From positions 1 to 53,478 of the forward strand of contig NZ_JAPWKD010000028.1 in NCBI RefSeq assembly GCF_028283705.1: DNA of 53,478 bases, written 5' to 3'. Shown here in pieces: positions 51,693 to 53,478 of the stretch. The DNA is from Pantoea sp. (lineage in GTDB: Bacteria; Pseudomonadota; Gammaproteobacteria; Enterobacterales; Enterobacteriaceae). The position numbers were made by a program, and so were the translations under genes. Each line of letters opens with the position of its first letter. Position 1 is the stretch's first letter. The notes beneath the pieces were generated by a model that ran no database searches, had not been told where the DNA came from, and saw only the letters and a list, made by a program, of their open reading frames with translations.

Positions 51693-52826
51693 ATGAAAAC
51701 GCCTATTAGAAAGCTTTCTTTAGCTATCGCAGGGTTTATTGTTGCAAGCGCAGCACATTCTGCTGAAGTATATAACAAAGATGGTAACAAATTAGACATC
51801 AACGGCATGGTGGTTGGTGAGAACTATATCAGTAATGATAAAAGCGTAAATGGTGACCAATCCTATATGCGTTTCGGGTTCCGTGGCGAAACGCAGATTA
51901 GCGACCAGCTCACCGGCTATGGTCAATGGCAGGCGCAATGGAACCTGAATCAGACTGAAAATCAGACCAATCAAATGTATACCCGTATTGGTTACGCAGG
52001 TCTGAAATACGGTAATTATGGTTCGTTCGATTACGGTCGTAATTCCGGCATCATGTATGACGCATTCAGTTATACCGATATGCAGCCTGAGTTCGATGGC
52101 CTGACCTATAACTCAGACCAGTTCCTGTTCCACCGTGGTAATGGTCTGGCGACTTACCGTAATGATAATTTCTTTGGCCTCGTAGATGGCCTGCATTTTG
52201 CCCTGCAGTATCAGGGTAAAAACGATGGCGGCGGTGAGCCAGGCGTGCGTGATGTGCTGCGCCAGAACGGCGATACCTTTGGTATGTCAGCCTCGTATGA
52301 CATCGGCGCAGGCTTCAGCATTGCTGGTGCATTCATGAGCGGCGACCGTACCAACGAGCAGAACAGCCTGACCAGCGGCATCATGGGTCATGGTTCAAAA
52401 GCGGAAGCCTATACTGGCGCGATTAAATACGATGCCAACAATGTTTATCTGGCTGTTATGTATGCACGCGCCTATAACGCCTCTCGCTTTGGTTCTGCTT
52501 CTTCTGACGACAGCGCTTATGGTTACGCGAACCAGTCCGATCTGTTTGAAGCCTATGCGGGCTATACCTTTGATTTCGGTTTAGTACCGTTCATTGGTTA
52601 TAACCAGACTCGCGGCAAACATCTGGGTGCCTCCGCTGACGGCAATACCTATGGCAGCCAGGATCTGGTGAAATTTGTTGATATCGGTGCGACCTACAAC
52701 TTCAATAAAAACATGAATGCGTATGTCGACTACCAGATCAACCTGATGGATAGCAGCGAGTTCTCTCAATCTGCTGGCATCAGCACCAGTGATGTTGTGG
52801 CAGTCGGCATGGTTTACCAGTTCTGA
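51693..52826 (+). CDS. General porin, OmpC/OmpF/PhoE family
   Basis: A 377-residue trimeric outer-membrane porin. Signal peptide MKTPIRKLSLAIAGFIVASAAHSA, mature start EVYNKDGNKLDINGMV as in enterobacterial porins. MQPEFDGLTYNSDQF lies in the L3 constriction loop, VDGLHFALQYQGKND follows, and the C-terminal Phe (GMVYQF) serves assembly by the Bam machine. It lets small hydrophilic solutes pass. I use ATG 51693 (GAGGAATAAA upstream), not the in-frame upstream start at 51672. Which of the OmpC/OmpF subgroups it is cannot be decided from sequence alone. Confidence 0.92.
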   Translation: MKTPIRKLSLAIAGFIVASAAHSAEVYNKDGNKLDINGMVVGENYISNDKSVNGDQSYMRFGFRGETQISDQLTGYGQWQAQWNLNQTENQTNQMYTRIGYAGLKYGNYGSFDYGRNSGIMYDAFSYTDMQPEFDGLTYNSDQFLFHRGNGLATYRNDNFFGLVDGLHFALQYQGKNDGGGEPGVRDVLRQNGDTFGMSASYDIGAGFSIAGAFMSGDRTNEQNSLTSGIMGHGSKAEAYTGAIKYDANNVYLAVMYARAYNASRFGSASSDDSAYGYANQSDLFEAYAGYTFDFGLVPFIGYNQTRGKHLGASADGNTYGSQDLVKFVDIGATYNFNKNMNAYVDYQINLMDSSEFSQSAGISTSDVVAVGMVYQF

Positions 52827-52833
52827 TTGTTAC

Positions 52834-52860
52834 CGGGCGAGGAGATCCTCGCCCGTTTTT
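52834..52860. terminator. Rho-independent terminator of the porin gene
   Basis: CGGGCGAG (52834-52841) pairs with CTCGCCCG (52848-52855) around a 6-base loop and is followed by TTTTT. It separates the porin gene from the convergent AraC gene. Confidence 0.85.
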
Positions 52861-52867
52861 CCCCTGA

Positions 52868-53478
52868 TCATCCCTTTTTGAAGTAATTTTGCGGTGTTTC
52901 CCCCATCGCTTTTCTGAACATGGTGATGAAAGAACTGGAACTTCGATAGCCGAGTTCCGTCGCTATGGTGGCAACCGACATCCCCTGCGCCAGCCGGGTC
53001 ATGGATTCCACCAGCCGTAACTGTTGTCGCCATTGGCCAAAGGTATAACCGGTCTGTTTGATAAACAGCCGACTCAGCGTTCTGTCGCTGGTACCGATGC
53101 GATCACCCCATATTTCCAGTGATTCATTATTTGACGGTGCCTGCATCAGCGCCTTACAGATTTTCTGGAGTCGTCGATCTCCGGGAAGAGGCAAACAACC
53201 CTGCTGCAGTTCCTGTGCCTCGTGTAATCCTCTTAGCAACAACGGCACAATCATTTCGGAGAGAATATAAGTTTCCTGTCGGCGTTCTTTCACCATTTCC
53301 AGCACCAGTTCACGCAGCAGGGAAGAAACCAGCAAAACACAGCATTCTTTTCTTTCATGACGCCACACATCGGGTTCAATATAAATACTGTGCATCAGGG
53401 CTTCACCGGATGCATACAGTTCATGACCGGTACGGGGTAACAATAATAATCCGCGATTCGGTCCCAGCGTCCAGGAAC
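52868..53478 (-). CDS. AraC family regulator (cupin sensor type), 5' end outside window
   Basis: The frame is open to the window edge, so the N-terminus is missing. The visible part has the end of a cupin-type sensor (SWTLGPNRGLLLLPRTGHEL) and a C-terminal AraC helix-turn-helix pair (DRIGTSDRTLSRLFIKQTGYTFGQWRQQLRL; VATIATELGYRSSSSFITMFRKAMGETPQNYF). The layout is that of YeaM/NimR-like regulators, which often control a divergent MFS exporter; if so, that gene is beyond the window. A TTG at 53443 is an internal codon and not the start. Convergent with the porin gene. Confidence 0.85.
   Translation of the reverse strand, partial: SWTLGPNRGLLLLPRTGHELYASGEALMHSIYIEPDVWRHERKECCVLLVSSLLRELVLEMVKERRQETYILSEMIVPLLLRGLHEAQELQQGCLPLPGDRRLQKICKALMQAPSNNESLEIWGDRIGTSDRTLSRLFIKQTGYTFGQWRQQLRLVESMTRLAQGMSVATIATELGYRSSSSFITMFRKAMGETPQNYFKKG

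Noticed and set aside
1..53478. Search for CRISPR arrays, tRNA or rRNA genes, transposases and integrases.
   Set aside because: No regularly spaced direct repeats, no cloverleaf with CCA end and no recognisable transposase or integrase was seen by eye; a tRNAscan or IS search would settle it.

Overview
The window reads as chromosome of an enterobacterium, most likely Erwiniaceae (Pantoea/Erwinia-like). Supporting markers are ytfJ, an OmpC/OmpF-type porin, MarA/Rob-type regulators, a DUF1471 stress peptide and an AcrAB-type pump. No rRNA, tRNA, insertion sequence, integrase or CRISPR array was recognised, so this is a metabolically rich accessory stretch and not an obvious mobile element. The genus is an inference from gene content.

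Left part (1-14 kb): the 3' part of ytfJ is followed by a decayed second lptF/lptG-like pair, a Rob-like AraC regulator, an exported protein built of 14-residue repeats, a methyltransferase remnant, a MetE C-domain-like methyltransferase, an operon of a hydroxyacid dehydrogenase and an MFS carrier, an unrecognised 153-residue protein, an exported MetX-like hydrolase and a chemoreceptor.

Middle (14-31 kb): a lone 1808-residue protein with HEGEH near its C-terminus is the best candidate for something undescribed, a probable large toxin or effector. Next come a four-gene operon (periplasmic catalase-like haem protein, cytochrome b561, ECF sigma factor, anti-sigma factor) with a matching ECF-type promoter, and two aldo/keto reductases. 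Then an MFS/RidA/flavin-2Fe-2S reductase/MOSC operon faces a hydroxyacid dehydrogenase across a large dyad, with an IclR regulator beyond. A divergent SDR/LysR pair closes the section.

Right part (31-53.5 kb): XdhC and a three-gene Tat/Sec-exported molybdenum hydroxylase with a tri-haem cytochrome c probably form an envelope aldehyde-oxidising chain. They are followed by a LysR regulator with a divergent DHA2 efflux carrier, two SDR genes, a Tat-targeted Rossmann protein coupled to an NTT-like carrier, and a zinc alcohol dehydrogenase. A TTCATA-based motif recurs in front of several of these operons and may mark one regulon. The window ends with a DUF1471 peptide, a MarA-like regulator preceding an AcrAB-type pump, an SDR, a general porin and a truncated AraC regulator.

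The common theme is uptake, oxidation/reduction and efflux of small reactive carbonyl or hydroxyacid compounds, each module with its own regulator.
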